Shown here piece by piece: positions 29,595 to 39,272 of a stretch of 50,326 nucleotides of DNA. Numbering within the stretch: the stretch's first letter is position 1; each line of letters starts with the position of its first letter. Origin of the DNA: CAZSAT01 sp964604675 (lineage in GTDB: Bacteria > Myxococcota_A > UBA796 > CAJQPC01); contig CAZSAT010000044.1 in the NCBI GenBank assembly GCA_964604675.1, forward strand, positions 1 to 50,326, in the 5' to 3' direction. A program made the translations under genes and the position numbers. The notes beneath the pieces were generated by a model that saw nothing but the letters and a program-made list of their open reading frames with translations, had not been told where the DNA came from and did no database searches.

Positions 29595-32500
29595 TCAGGA
29601 GCGCAGGATTTCCTTGTCCTCGATGAGGTCCACGTCGAGTGCGAGAGCCTGGAGCTCCTTCACGAGGACGTTGAAGGACTCGGGCAGGCCGGCCTCGAGG
29701 ATGTTCTCGCCCTTCACGATGGACTCGTACATCCGGGTCCGGCCGGTGACGTCGTCGGACTTCACCGTCAGGAACTCCTGGAGGTTGTAGGCCGCGCCGT
29801 AGGCTTCCAGCGCCCAGACCTCCATCTCGCCAAGGCGCTGGCCGCCGAACTGGGCCTTACCGCCGAGGGGCTGCTGGGTGACCAGCGAGTAGGGCCCGAT
29901 GGAGCGGGCGTGGATCTTGTCGTCCACCAGGTGGTGGAGCTTCAGCATGTACATGATGCCGACCGTGACCTTCCGGGCGAAGGCTTCACCGGTCCGTCCG
30001 TCGAAGAGCAGGCTCTGCCCGTCGTCGTCGAAGCCAGCGAGCTCCAGGGCCTCCTTGATCTCCGCCTCGTTCGCGCCGGCGAACACCGGCGTAGCCGTGG
30101 TCACGCCTCGGGTGTACTTCTGAGCGAACTCGCGAAGCTCGTCCTCGGAGGCACCGGGCAGGAAGGCCTGCACCTCGGCCTGGTCCTTGAAGCACCTGGC
30201 CAGGTAGTCACGCAGCGTGTCGGCGTTGTAGCGCTCTTCGAGCATCTCGCCGATGCGCATGCCCATTCCCCGTGCGGCCCAGCCGAGGTGCGTCTCGAGG
30301 ATCTGGCCGACGTTCATCCGGGAGGGAACGCCGAGCGGGTTGAGCACGACGTCGACCGGGGTCCCGTCCTGCAGGTACGGCATGTCCTCGACCGGCAGGA
30401 TGCGGGAGACCACACCCTTGTTGCCGTGGCGGCCGGCCATCTTGTCACCCACGCTGATCTTGCGCTTGATGGCGACGTAGACCTTGACCAGCTTGATGAC
30501 GCCCGGGGGCAGCTCGTCGCCCTTGTGGTGACGCTCGATCTTGCCCTCGAAGTGCTGCCGGACCTGGTCTTCCTTCTCGCGGACGCGGTCGACGAGGTTC
30601 CAGACCTTCTCCTCGACCGCCTGGCCCGCCTCGACGGCGATGCGCTCGTACTGGTCGAAGGGGATCTTGCCGACCACGGCGCTCGTGAGCTCTGCGCCGC
30701 GTGCGACGAGCTCCTCGCCCGTCTCCGGGTCGGCGATGCGGGTGGCCGCCACCTGACCGGCCAGGATGGCCTCCAGCTGACGACGGGCCGACTGCCGAAT
30801 GGTCCGGATGTTCTCGTCGCGGTCCCGCTGGATCACGATGATGGCCTGGCGCTGGATCTCCAGGGCGCGCGCATCCGGCTCCACGCCCTCGCGAGCGAAG
30901 ACCTGAGCGCCGATCACCGTGCCGTGCACACCCGGGGGAACACGCAGCGAGGTGTCACGAACGTCGCCGGCCTTCTCACCGAAGATGGCGCGCAGGAGCT
31001 TCTCCTCCGGCGAGAGCTGCGTCTCGCCCTTCGGCGTGATCTTGCCGACGAGGATGTCGCCGCTGAGGACCTCGGCGCCGATCTTCACGATGCCGGAGTC
31101 GTCGAGGCTGCGCAGGGCCTCCTCGCCGACGTTGGGGATGTCGCGGGTGATCTCCTCCTTGCCGAGCTTTGTGTCGCGGGCGGCGACCTCGAACTCCTCG
31201 ATGTGGATCGTCGTGTAGAAGTCCTCGCGGACCAGCCGCTCACTCAGGAGGATGGAGTCTTCGAAGTTGTAGCCCTGCCAAGGCATGAACGCGACGACCA
31301 TGTTCTGGCCAAGCGCCAGCTCGCCGCGGTCGGTCGCTGGACCATCCGCGATGATGTCGTCCATGTCGACGCGGTCACCGACCTTGACCACCGGACGCTG
31401 GTTGATGCAGGTGTTCTGGTTGGAGCGGGTGAACTTGGTGAGGTTGTAGATGTCGATGTCGGCACCGACCTCTCCCTCAGCGTGTACCTCGTCGGTCTTG
31501 ATGACGATTCGGCCGGCATCGACCGACTCCACCGTGCCCGATCGGAGGGCGGTCGTGGTGACACCGGAGTCACGCGCGACGACGCGCTCCATGCCGGTAC
31601 CCACCAGGGGCGACTCGGTGCGCACGACCGGCACAGCCTGACGCTGCATGTTCGAGCCCATGAGCGCACGGTTGGCGTCGTCGTTCTCCAGGAAGGGAAT
31701 GAGGGAAGCCGCCACCGAGACCAGCTGGTTCGGTGACACGTCCATCATCGACACCTCCTGGCGCGGCACCAGGGAGTACTCGCCCTCGCGGCGCGCGGCG
31801 ACGTCGGGCTCGACGAACTCGCCCTTGGAACCGATGGGCACGTTGGCCTGGGCGATGACCTGGCCTTCCTCCTCGAGGGCGGTGAGGTACCGGATCTCGC
31901 CAGACAACACGGCGTCGGTGACCTCCTGGTAGGGGGTCTCGATGAAGCCGAACTCGTTGACGCGCGCGTAGGTCGCGAGCGACGCGATGAGGCCGATGTT
32001 CGGGCCTTCCGGCGTCTCGATCGGACAGATCCGTCCGTAGTGGGTGGGATGCACGTCGCGCACGTCGAAGCCGGCGCGCTCACGGGTCAGACCACCGGGT
32101 CCGAGGGCAGAGAGCCGCCGCTTGTGGGTGACCTCCGACAGCGGGTTGTTCTGGTCCATGAACTGCGACAGCTGGCTCGAGCCGAAGAACTCCTTGACCA
32201 CGGCGCTGACGGGCTTGGCGTTGATGAGGTCGTGCGGCATCAGCGCCTCGATCTCCGTGAGGCTCATCCGCTCCTTGATCGCCTTCTCCATGCGGACCAG
32301 ACCGATGCGGTACTGGTTCTCGAGCAGCTCGCCGACCGCGCGGATGCGCCGGTTGCCGAGGTGGTCGATGTCGTCGATGTCGCCCTTGTTGTTCTTCAGG
32401 TCGATCAGGTACTTGACCACCCGGAGGATGTCCTCGCGGGTCAGCGTGGTCTGGTCCAGCGGGAGGTTCAGGCCGAGCTTGTGGTTGATCTTGAGCCGCC

Positions 32501-33773
32501 CGACCTTGGAGAGGTCGTAGCGCTCCGCGTTGAAGAACAGGTTCTCGAAGTGGGACAGGGCCGTGTCGTAGGTGGGCGGGTCACCGGGGCGCAGCCGACG
32601 GTAGATCTCGATGACCGCTTCCTCGGTGGAGCCGATCTTGTCGAGCAGCAGCGTGTCGCGCAGGAACGAGCCCACGATCACGTTGTCGATGTAGAGGGTC
32701 TCGAACTCACGGATGCCGTGGTCCACGCAGACCTGCACGTTCTCCTCGGTGAGCTCCTCGTTGCACTCGACGAGGATGATCCCCGTGTCCATGTCGACCA
32801 CGTCGACCGCGCTCACCATTCCGATGACCGACTCGTGGGTGACGGGCACCGTGGCGACCTCGACCTCGACCTCGGCGCCGTCCTGGAGACGGGTCTCGTT
32901 CCGGAAGAGGCCAGCCTTCCGCATCTTGCGGATGCTGTGCTTCAGGAACTTCTTGCCTTCCTTGGCGAGCACGTCGCCCGACTCGGGGTCGTGCACCGCG
33001 ATCGTGGCGGTCTGGATGCCCAGCAGACCCGACGTGGTGGTCTTGCGCCACTCACCGCCGTCGAGGTTCATGGTCTCGGTGTCGTAGAAGTAGTTGAGCA
33101 GCTCTTCAGCGTCGTAGCCCAACGCGCGCAGGAGCACGGTGGCCGGCAGCTTCCGACGACGGTCGATCCTCACGTAGAGGATGTCCTTGGTGTCGAACTC
33201 GAAGTCGATCCAGGAGCCACGGTTCGGGATGATGCGTCCCGAGAAGATGGTCTTGCCGCCACCGGTCTTCGCCTGGTGCTGGTCGAAGAAGATGCCGGGG
33301 CTGCGGTGCAGCTGGCTCACGACCACCCGCTCGGTGCCGTTCACGATGAACGTGCCGTTGTCCGTCATCAGCGGGATGTCACCGAAGTAGACCTCCTGCT
33401 CCTTGATGTTCGACACGGTTCGGCTTCCGGACTCGGCGTCCACGTCCCACACAACGAGGCGCACCGTCACCTTCAGGGGCGCGTTGAAGGTCATGCCGCG
33501 CTCGCGACACTCCTCTTCGTCGTACTTCGGCTGCTCGAGGTCGTAGCTGACGTACTGCAGGCTCGCCTTGTTCGAGAAGTCGTGGATCGGGAAGACGCTC
33601 TTGAAGACCGCCTGAAGACCCTGCGGCTCCCGCTCGAAGGGATCGACCGAGCGCTGCAGGAACTGCTCGTAGCTGGTCTTCTGGATCTCGATCAGGTTCG
33701 AGATGGTCATCGCCGGCTTCGCCTTGGCGAAGGTGCGGCGGTGCTTGTAGTTCGTGGCGAGCAGATGCGGCAT
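29595..33773 (-). CDS. rpoB: RNA polymerase beta subunit
   Basis: The 1392-residue subunit forms the pincer and, with beta-prime, the active site. The rifampicin pocket, GSSQLSQFMDQNNP (531-544) to THKRRLSALGPGG (549-561), has the usual sensitive-type residues at the Asp540, His550 and Ser555 positions. The C-terminal GGKAQFGGQRLGEMEVWALEAYGA and LLVKEL-type clamp contact are intact. TGAGG precedes the ATG. It lies downstream of rplL, but with a 357-bp hairpin-rich leader. Confidence 0.98.
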   Translation of the reverse strand: MPHLLATNYKHRRTFAKAKPAMTISNLIEIQKTSYEQFLQRSVDPFEREPQGLQAVFKSVFPIHDFSNKASLQYVSYDLEQPKYDEEECRERGMTFNAPLKVTVRLVVWDVDAESGSRTVSNIKEQEVYFGDIPLMTDNGTFIVNGTERVVVSQLHRSPGIFFDQHQAKTGGGKTIFSGRIIPNRGSWIDFEFDTKDILYVRIDRRRKLPATVLLRALGYDAEELLNYFYDTETMNLDGGEWRKTTTSGLLGIQTATIAVHDPESGDVLAKEGKKFLKHSIRKMRKAGLFRNETRLQDGAEVEVEVATVPVTHESVIGMVSAVDVVDMDTGIILVECNEELTEENVQVCVDHGIREFETLYIDNVIVGSFLRDTLLLDKIGSTEEAVIEIYRRLRPGDPPTYDTALSHFENLFFNAERYDLSKVGRLKINHKLGLNLPLDQTTLTREDILRVVKYLIDLKNNKGDIDDIDHLGNRRIRAVGELLENQYRIGLVRMEKAIKERMSLTEIEALMPHDLINAKPVSAVVKEFFGSSQLSQFMDQNNPLSEVTHKRRLSALGPGGLTRERAGFDVRDVHPTHYGRICPIETPEGPNIGLIASLATYARVNEFGFIETPYQEVTDAVLSGEIRYLTALEEEGQVIAQANVPIGSKGEFVEPDVAARREGEYSLVPRQEVSMMDVSPNQLVSVAASLIPFLENDDANRALMGSNMQRQAVPVVRTESPLVGTGMERVVARDSGVTTTALRSGTVESVDAGRIVIKTDEVHAEGEVGADIDIYNLTKFTRSNQNTCINQRPVVKVGDRVDMDDIIADGPATDRGELALGQNMVVAFMPWQGYNFEDSILLSERLVREDFYTTIHIEEFEVAARDTKLGKEEITRDIPNVGEEALRSLDDSGIVKIGAEVLSGDILVGKITPKGETQLSPEEKLLRAIFGEKAGDVRDTSLRVPPGVHGTVIGAQVFAREGVEPDARALEIQRQAIIVIQRDRDENIRTIRQSARRQLEAILAGQVAATRIADPETGEELVARGAELTSAVVGKIPFDQYERIAVEAGQAVEEKVWNLVDRVREKEDQVRQHFEGKIERHHKGDELPPGVIKLVKVYVAIKRKISVGDKMAGRHGNKGVVSRILPVEDMPYLQDGTPVDVVLNPLGVPSRMNVGQILETHLGWAARGMGMRIGEMLEERYNADTLRDYLARCFKDQAEVQAFLPGASEDELREFAQKYTRGVTTATPVFAGANEAEIKEALELAGFDDDGQSLLFDGRTGEAFARKVTVGIMYMLKLHHLVDDKIHARSIGPYSLVTQQPLGGKAQFGGQRLGEMEVWALEAYGAAYNLQEFLTVKSDDVTGRTRMYESIVKGENILEAGLPESFNVLVKELQALALDVDLIEDKEILRS

Positions 33774-34130
33774 GAGAACCTCAGGCGGTCGCGGTCAGCG
33801 CGGTCGTAGGGACCGGCCATCGCGCATGCGTCGACGGAACGGACATGTGGGGTGAGCCAGGGGCGCCCGGACCACCGCACAGAGCACCACAACGCGCCCG
33901 CAGGGGACGCCGTGAAGCACTGGTGGTAGGGGCAAGCCCTTCCAGGTGAACCATGTAAGGTGCTGGCGGCTCGAGGGAGCTGCGACCGAGGCCGCAGCGT
34001 GGGTGAGGAAAGACCTCGACCTGGGAGGACCCAGGAGGCGACCCGAGACCACACGGTCCCGGGTCAGCGCGGCATGACGCCGCAGAGGCGAGCAGGTGGC
34101 GGCCCATGCGGACCGCCGAGCCAGCCCGAG
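33774..34130 (-). promoter_or_regulatory. 357-bp rplL-rpoB intergenic region with four hairpins
   Basis: No gene is seen here. Four inverted repeats follow the rplL stop on the minus strand: 34098-34117 (8 bp, one wobble), 34041-34064 (10 bp, one wobble, 4-nt loop), 34020-34035 (CCTGGG-AGGA-CCCAGG) and 33979-33998 (GCTGCG with CGCAGC). None has a long U tract, so they look like an attenuator and RNase III-type processing zone as known between rplL and rpoB in E. coli. No strong promoter was found. Confidence 0.6.
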
Positions 34131-34520
34131 CTACTTGAGCTCGACGTCGCCCCCGGCCTCGGTGAGGTCCTTCTTGGCGGCCTCGGCGGTGTCCTTGTCG
34201 ACACCCTCACGGATGACGCTCGGGGCGCCCTCGACGAGCTCCTTGGCCTCCTTGAGGCCGAGGCTCGTGAGCGCGCGGACCGCCTTGATGACCTTGATCT
34301 TGGCCTTGGCGTCCGAGAGCCCCTTGAGGACCACATCGAACTCGGTCTGCTCTTCGACCTCTTCGGCGGCGGCGCCGGCGGCACCGCCAGCGGCGACGGC
34401 CATGACGGGCGCGTTGGCCTCGACGCCGAGCTCGTCCTCGAGCACGTCGATGAGTGCCTTCACCTCGGAGAGCTTGAGGTCCTTGATGTAGTTGACGACA
34501 TCGGCCTGGCTGATGGACAT
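34131..34520 (-). CDS. rplL: 50S ribosomal protein L7/L12
   Basis: The 129-residue stalk protein has an N-terminal dimerisation/L10-binding helix pair (SEVKALIDVLEDELGV), an Ala/Gly hinge (VAAGGAAGAAAEEVEE, about 42-57) and the C-terminal factor-binding domain EFDVVLKGLSDAKAKIKVIKAVR and LGLKEAKELVEGAPSVIREG. AGGAAG lies 6 nt before the ATG. The 85-bp gap from rplJ holds a hairpin that may set the L12:L10 ratio. Confidence 0.98.
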   Translation of the reverse strand: MSISQADVVNYIKDLKLSEVKALIDVLEDELGVEANAPVMAVAAGGAAGAAAEEVEEQTEFDVVLKGLSDAKAKIKVIKAVRALTSLGLKEAKELVEGAPSVIREGVDKDTAEAAKKDLTEAGGDVELK

Positions 34521-34556
34521 GATGACTTCCTATCTGAACTGGAGTGGAATCGTGTT

Positions 34557-34581
34557 GGGGACGCCGGGCTGCGGAGTCCCC
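34557..34581 (-). promoter_or_regulatory. Hairpin between rplJ and rplL
   Basis: GGGGAC and GTCCCC enclose a 13-nt segment that can form an inner CCG/CGG pairing. It sits midway between the rplJ stop and the rplL ribosome site. Confidence 0.4.
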
Positions 34582-34605
34582 GTGATGCTTCCGAACCGAC
34601 GGCGC

Positions 34606-35142
34606 TTATTCGGCGCCCTCGCCCTCGGCAAGCTTGGTTTCGAAGTTCTTGAGCAGGTAGAGCAGGTCGCGGCCCGGAGCCTGCAGCATGCGGAGCACCC
34701 TGCGACCGGGCTCCTGCAGCGTGCGAAGCAGCATGACCTGCAGCTCGGGCTTGCTCGGGAGATCGGCGACGGCCTTGACGCCGGCGTCGTCGAGCACTTC
34801 GCCGTCGAAGAAGCCGCCCTTGATGGAGAGCTTGGCGTCCTTGCCAGCGAGGTGCTCCTTGACGAGCTTCGCTGTGGCGATCGCATCCTCACCGCCGAAG
34901 ATCACGCCGGTCATGTCCGAGAAGAGCGGCGTGAGCCCCTCCAGATCGGTCCCGGCGATCGCACGCTTGGCGAGGGTGTTCTTGACGACCTGGAACGACA
35001 CGCCGCTGGCCTCGAAGGTCCGGCGGAGCTGGTTGGTGGCCTCGACCGTCGCGCCACGGAAATCGGCGAGCACCACGATGGGCGCGTCGCTCAAGTTGCC
35101 GGTGAGCGTGGTGACGAACTCGGCCTTCTGGGTCCTGTCCAT
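34606..35142 (-). CDS. rplJ: 50S ribosomal protein L10
   Basis: The 178-residue protein anchors L12 dimers to the stalk base. It has APIVVLADFRGATVEATNQLRR, VVKNTLAKRAI and the helix-alpha8 region near 140-170, which shows a short internal repeat (LQEPGRR and LQAPGRD). Such repeats could correspond to L12-binding segments. It ends with an acidic EGEGAE. AGGAGG lies 5 nt before the ATG; it follows rplA by 9 nt. An L10-L12 autoregulatory leader was not identified. Confidence 0.96.
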   Translation of the reverse strand: MDRTQKAEFVTTLTGNLSDAPIVVLADFRGATVEATNQLRRTFEASGVSFQVVKNTLAKRAIAGTDLEGLTPLFSDMTGVIFGGEDAIATAKLVKEHLAGKDAKLSIKGGFFDGEVLDDAGVKAVADLPSKPELQVMLLRTLQEPGRRVLRMLQAPGRDLLYLLKNFETKLAEGEGAE

Positions 35143-35151
35143 CGTGGCCTC

Positions 35152-35871
35152 CTAGCGCTGGCCCGCAATGCGGAGCAGGTCGTTGGTGTCGAGCCGCACG
35201 CCCACGCCCATGGTGGACGAGAGCCCTGCACTGCGAAGGTAGGTGCCCTTGGCGGTGGCCGGCTTCAGTCGGACGAGCTCGCGAACGAGGGCCTCGACGT
35301 TCTCACGGAGCGCGTCTTCGCTCATCGAGCCACGCCCGACGGGCGCGTGCACGATGCCGGCCTTCTCGACCCGAAAGTCGATCCGACCCGCCTTGAGCGC
35401 GGTGACGGCGGCGGTGATCTGGTCGGCGGCGACGACGGTGCCCACCTTGGGGTTCGGCATCAGGCCACGTGGGCCGAGGATGCGGCCAATACGGCCCACC
35501 TTGCCCATCATGTCGCGGGTAGCGACAGCCTTGTCGAACTCCAGCCAGCCTTCACTCTGGATCTTCTTGATGATGTCGTCGGCGCCGACGATGTCGGCTC
35601 CGGCAGCTTCGGCCGCCTTGGCCGCATCACCCTGAGCGAAGACGAGCACCCGAACCGACGCGCCCGTGCCGTGGGGAAGACTCACTGCGCCGCGAACCAT
35701 CTGGTCCGCGTGCCGTGGGTTCACCCCAAGCCGGACAGCCAGCTCGACCGTCTCGTCGAACTTCGCGTTCGCGCCCCCCTTCGTGAGCGCCACGGCCTCA
35801 GCGAGCGTGTAACGACGCTCGAGATCGACCTGGCTACGAAGGGAGCGCCAGCGCTTGCCTCTCCTTGCCAC
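35152..35871 (-). CDS. rplA: 50S ribosomal protein L1
   Basis: The 239-residue protein of the mobile E-site stalk shows KFDETVELAVRLGVNPRHADQMVRG, VGRIGRILGPRGLMPNPKVGTV and RIDFRVEKAGIVHAPVG. The start codon is GTG with GGAGG just upstream. In E. coli L1 represses its own operon by binding the rplK leader. Here a 123-bp gap separates rplK and rplA. Confidence 0.98.
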   Translation of the reverse strand: MARRGKRWRSLRSQVDLERRYTLAEAVALTKGGANAKFDETVELAVRLGVNPRHADQMVRGAVSLPHGTGASVRVLVFAQGDAAKAAEAAGADIVGADDIIKKIQSEGWLEFDKAVATRDMMGKVGRIGRILGPRGLMPNPKVGTVVAADQITAAVTALKAGRIDFRVEKAGIVHAPVGRGSMSEDALRENVEALVRELVRLKPATAKGTYLRSAGLSSTMGVGVRLDTNDLLRIAGQR

Positions 35872-35887
35872 ATGTCCTCCTTCTCCA

Positions 35888-35902
35888 TCGACCAGCGGTC
35901 GA
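35888..35902 (-). promoter_or_regulatory. Hairpin before rplA
   Basis: TCGACC-AGC-GGTCGA is a perfect 6-bp stem with a 3-nt loop, about 10 nt upstream of the rplA GGAGG. It is a candidate translational control element within an unusually long rplK-rplA gap. Confidence 0.4.
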
Positions 35903-35994
35903 CAGAGGCCCTGGCAGGGTCATGGCGGGGCAGCGGCTCCCCTCCCCAGACCAGGACGGTTGGATATTCCTTGGTTGACGATTGGGCCTGCGGA

Positions 35995-36426
35995 CTATCC
36001 GCGGACCCGGACCCCCATGGACCTCGCCGTTCCTTCGATCATGCGCATGGCCGCCGCGATGTCGTTGGTGTTGAGGTCGGGGAGCTTCTTCTCGGCGATC
36101 TCCTTGACCTGCGCAGAGGTCAGGAAGCCGACGAGGTTCTTGTTGGGTTCGCCGCTGCCCTTGTCGAGCTTCACGGCCTTCAGGATCAAGTTCGCCGCCG
36201 GAGGGGTCTTGACGATGAAGGCGAAGGTGCGATCCGCGAACACGGAGATCACGACCGGGACCACCATGTTGTCAGCCGCCATGGGCTGGGTGCGGGCGTT
36301 GAACTCCTTGCAGAACATGGGAATGTTGACGCCAGCCTGCCCGAGGGCGGGGCCGACGGGCGGGGCCGGGTTGGCCTGACCTGCCTTGATCTGCAGCTTG
36401 ATCTGATTGACGACCTTCTTGGCCAT
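35995..36426 (-). CDS. rplK: 50S ribosomal protein L11
   Basis: The 143-residue protein shows IKLQIKAGQANPAPPVGPALGQAGVNIPMFCKEFNA, the thiostrepton-binding N-terminal domain, and C-terminal LNTNDIAAAMRMIEGTARSMGV. It is part of the GTPase-associated centre and of RelA activation in other bacteria. AGGAGG lies 5 nt before the ATG; it follows nusG by 9 nt. Confidence 0.98.
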   Translation of the reverse strand: MAKKVVNQIKLQIKAGQANPAPPVGPALGQAGVNIPMFCKEFNARTQPMAADNMVVPVVISVFADRTFAFIVKTPPAANLILKAVKLDKGSGEPNKNLVGFLTSAQVKEIAEKKLPDLNTNDIAAAMRMIEGTARSMGVRVRG

Positions 36427-36435
36427 GAGGGCCTC

Positions 36436-36972
36436 CTAGTCGAGCTTGTCGACCTGCGTGTAGTCGAGCTCCACGCTGGTCGGACGGCCGAAGATGGTGA
36501 CGATGACGCGCAGCTTGCCGCGACCCTGACTGACCTCGTCCACCTTGCCTTCCATGTTGGCAAAGGGGCCGTCGGTCACACGGACGCGCTCACCGCGCTC
36601 GAACTCGAGAACGGGCTTGGGACCGGCTTCCTCTTCCTTCTCCAGCCGGCCCGTGATGCGACTCACCTCGTGCTCGGGGACGGGAGGGGGATTCCGGGTG
36701 CCACCGACGAAGCCGGTGATCTTGGGGGTGTTCCGGACCACGTGCCAGGTCTCGTTGTCGAGCTCCATCTGCACGAGGATGTACCCGGGGAAGAACTTCC
36801 GCGTGACCTTGCGCTTCTGGCCGTTCTTGACCTCGAAGACCTCTTCGGTCGGAACAAGGACCTCCGTGATGCGATCCTCGAGCTCCATCACGCGGATGCG
36901 CTCCTCGAGCGCAGCCTTCGCCTTGTTCTCGTAACCCGAGTAGGTATGAACGACGTACCAGGACACAGCCAT
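36436..36972 (-). CDS. nusG: Transcription elongation/antitermination factor NusG
   Basis: The 178-residue protein has the NGN domain (WYVVHTYSGYENKAKAALEERI; KFFPGYILVQMELDNETWHVVRNTPKITGFVGG) that binds RNA polymerase. After a linker the KOW domain follows (FERGERVRVTDGPFANMEGKV, about 126-146) and contacts S10 or Rho. It is encoded next to secE as in nearly all bacteria. Confidence 0.98.
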   Translation of the reverse strand: MAVSWYVVHTYSGYENKAKAALEERIRVMELEDRITEVLVPTEEVFEVKNGQKRKVTRKFFPGYILVQMELDNETWHVVRNTPKITGFVGGTRNPPPVPEHEVSRITGRLEKEEEAGPKPVLEFERGERVRVTDGPFANMEGKVDEVSQGRGKLRVIVTIFGRPTSVELDYTQVDKLD

Positions 36973-36992
36973 GGGTCACGTCTCCTCGAGGC

Positions 36993-37376
36993 TTAGACCT
37001 CGGTGAACAGGAACACGCCGGTGACCTTCGCCCAGAAGAAGTCGAAGAGCGCCAGCGACAAGGCAAGGAACGCCGTGGCCGCGATGACCACCCACGAGGA
37101 GCCCAGCGTCTCCTCACGGTCCGGCCACTTGACCTTCACCAGCTCGCTGATGACGAGGTCGGTGAAGCCGACGGCCTGCTGGTTGCGAAGGACGGCAAAG
37201 AAGGAACCGACCGCCACGCCACCCGCGATGAGGGTGGAGATGGGCAGGAGCCCAGCCACGAGGTTGTCGGGCTGCCCGAGCGTCGCCATGACGGCCACCG
37301 ACGCACTCTTCATGGTCACGGCGAGCGAGAGCGCGCCGAGCACGAAGGCGAGGTAGATGAACTTCTGGTTGGACAC
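36993..37376 (-). CDS. secE: SecE subunit of the Sec translocon, three-TM form
   Basis: The 127-residue protein has three hydrophobic helices (about 6-34, 42-64 and 95-122) with the SecE motif VKVKWPDREETLGSSWVV before the last. Three TMs and 127 residues match E. coli SecE; many deltaproteobacterial SecE proteins have only one TM. The GTG at 37376 is chosen because CGGAG lies 5 nt upstream; the frame is open to 37538 without SecE-like sequence. Confidence 0.92.
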   Translation of the reverse strand: MSNQKFIYLAFVLGALSLAVTMKSASVAVMATLGQPDNLVAGLLPISTLIAGGVAVGSFFAVLRNQQAVGFTDLVISELVKVKWPDREETLGSSWVVIAATAFLALSLALFDFFWAKVTGVFLFTEV

Positions 37377-37434
37377 GCGAGCTCCGGCGAGGACGCCGTG
37401 GTTTTCCGAAGGGGGGTCTTCGAAAGAGCCTGCG

Positions 37435-37463
37435 TCAGTAGCACGGGGATCCTGCCCACGCAA
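37435..37463 (-). promoter_or_regulatory. Weak candidate promoter of secE-nusG unit
   Basis: TTGCGT (37458-37463), a 17-bp spacer and TACTGA (37435-37440) read on the minus strand between the tuf terminator and secE. Similarity to consensus is limited, but position and spacing fit a new transcription unit. Confidence 0.35.
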
Positions 37464-37504
37464 GACGCGCTGGCAAGGCCCCGAAGGACTGACCCGGGCA
37501 AGAA

Positions 37505-37537
37505 TGAACCCCACCGGACCAAGCCCGATGGGGTTCA
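37505..37537 (-). terminator. Intrinsic terminator after tuf
   Basis: TGAACCCCA and TGGGGTTCA form a 9-bp stem with an internal GC-rich loop able to pair further, followed on the minus strand by TTCTTG. A smaller hairpin (CGGGC/GCCCG, 37546-37561) precedes it just after the tandem TGA-TAA stop of tuf. Confidence 0.75.
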
Positions 37538-37576
37538 CTTCGACGCGGGCCCGTAAGCCCGGTCGTAGGGTGCTTA

Positions 37577-38770
<1,194 letters not shown>

Positions 38771-38862
38771 GTTCGGAGATCCTCCGGCGGCTACGGCCAC
38801 CAACGAGTTTGAGAGACTTGCCAGCTAACCCATGTTGGGGGCGGGCGTGTTGTTTGAAACGG

Positions 38863-38937
38863 TGGAGCCGATGATGGGAATTGAACCCATGACCTCGTCC
38901 TTACCAAGGACGCGCTCTGCCCCTGAGCTACATCGGC
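38863..38937 (-). tRNA. tRNA-Thr (anticodon GGT), CCA encoded
   Basis: Acceptor strands GCCGATG and CATCGGC, anticodon loop TTGGTAA (GGT) between CGTCC and GGACG, T-arm TGGGTTCAATTCCCA, then T-CCA. It is the last tRNA before tuf, 92 bp upstream of its ATG. Confidence 0.97.
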
Positions 38938-38943
38938 TCGGCA

Positions 38944-39019
38944 TGGAGCGGGAAACGGGGCTCGAACCCGCGACCCTCAGCTTGGAAGGCTGATGCTCTA
39001 CCAACTGAGCTATTCCCGC
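38944..39019 (-). tRNA. tRNA-Gly (anticodon TCC), CCA encoded
   Basis: Acceptor strands GCGGGAA and TTCCCGC, anticodon loop CTTCCAA (TCC) between TCAGC and GCTGA, T-loop GGTTCGAGCC, then TCCA. It is 6 nt before tRNA-Thr(GGT). Confidence 0.97.
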
Positions 39020-39044
39020 TCGAAACCGACCAGGGCCGGCGATG

Positions 39045-39127
39045 TGGGGACGGGTGGATTCGAACCACCGTAGGCGTAAGCCGGCGGGTTTACAGCCCGC
39101 TCCCTTTGGCCACTCGGGCACATCCCC
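39045..39127 (-). tRNA. tRNA-Tyr (anticodon GTA), class II, CCA not encoded
   Basis: Acceptor strands GGGGATG and CGTCCCC, anticodon loop CTGTAAA (GTA) between GCGGG and CCCGC, a long variable arm, and T-arm GGTGGTTCGAATCCACC. The bases after the discriminator A read CAT, so CCA must be added after transcription. Confidence 0.96.
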
Positions 39128-39164
39128 ATGACATCTACGCAAAAAAGATCAAGGCCTGAACCGG

Positions 39165-39237
39165 AGCTGACGGTGGGACTCGAACCCGCAACCGGCGGTT
39201 TACAAAACCGCTGCTCTGCCAGTTGAGCTACGCCAGC
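39165..39237 (-). tRNA. tRNA-Thr (anticodon TGT), CCA not encoded
   Basis: Acceptor strands GCTGGCG and CGTCAGC (one G-U), anticodon loop TTTGTAA (TGT) between GCGGT and ACCGC, and T-arm GCGGGTTCGAGTCCCAC. The 3' end reads T-CCG rather than CCA. It is first in the tRNA-tuf unit. Confidence 0.96.
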
Positions 39238-39272
39238 CCGGTCCTGCCCGGGTTCCCGGGTAAGGCCGGCCG

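Noticed and set aside
33707..34054. Small minus-strand ORF in the rplL-rpoB interval
   Set aside because: It overlaps the rpoB start in another frame, has shadow-type composition and no ribosome site.
37377..37576. Hidden rpmG or tRNA-Trp between tuf and secE
   Set aside because: No cloverleaf and no short CxxC zinc-ribbon reading frame found on either strand.
39248..39261. Terminator for the LolA-like gene
   Set aside because: CCCGGG palindrome lies downstream of the tRNA promoter, has no U tract and is more likely part of the tRNA leader.
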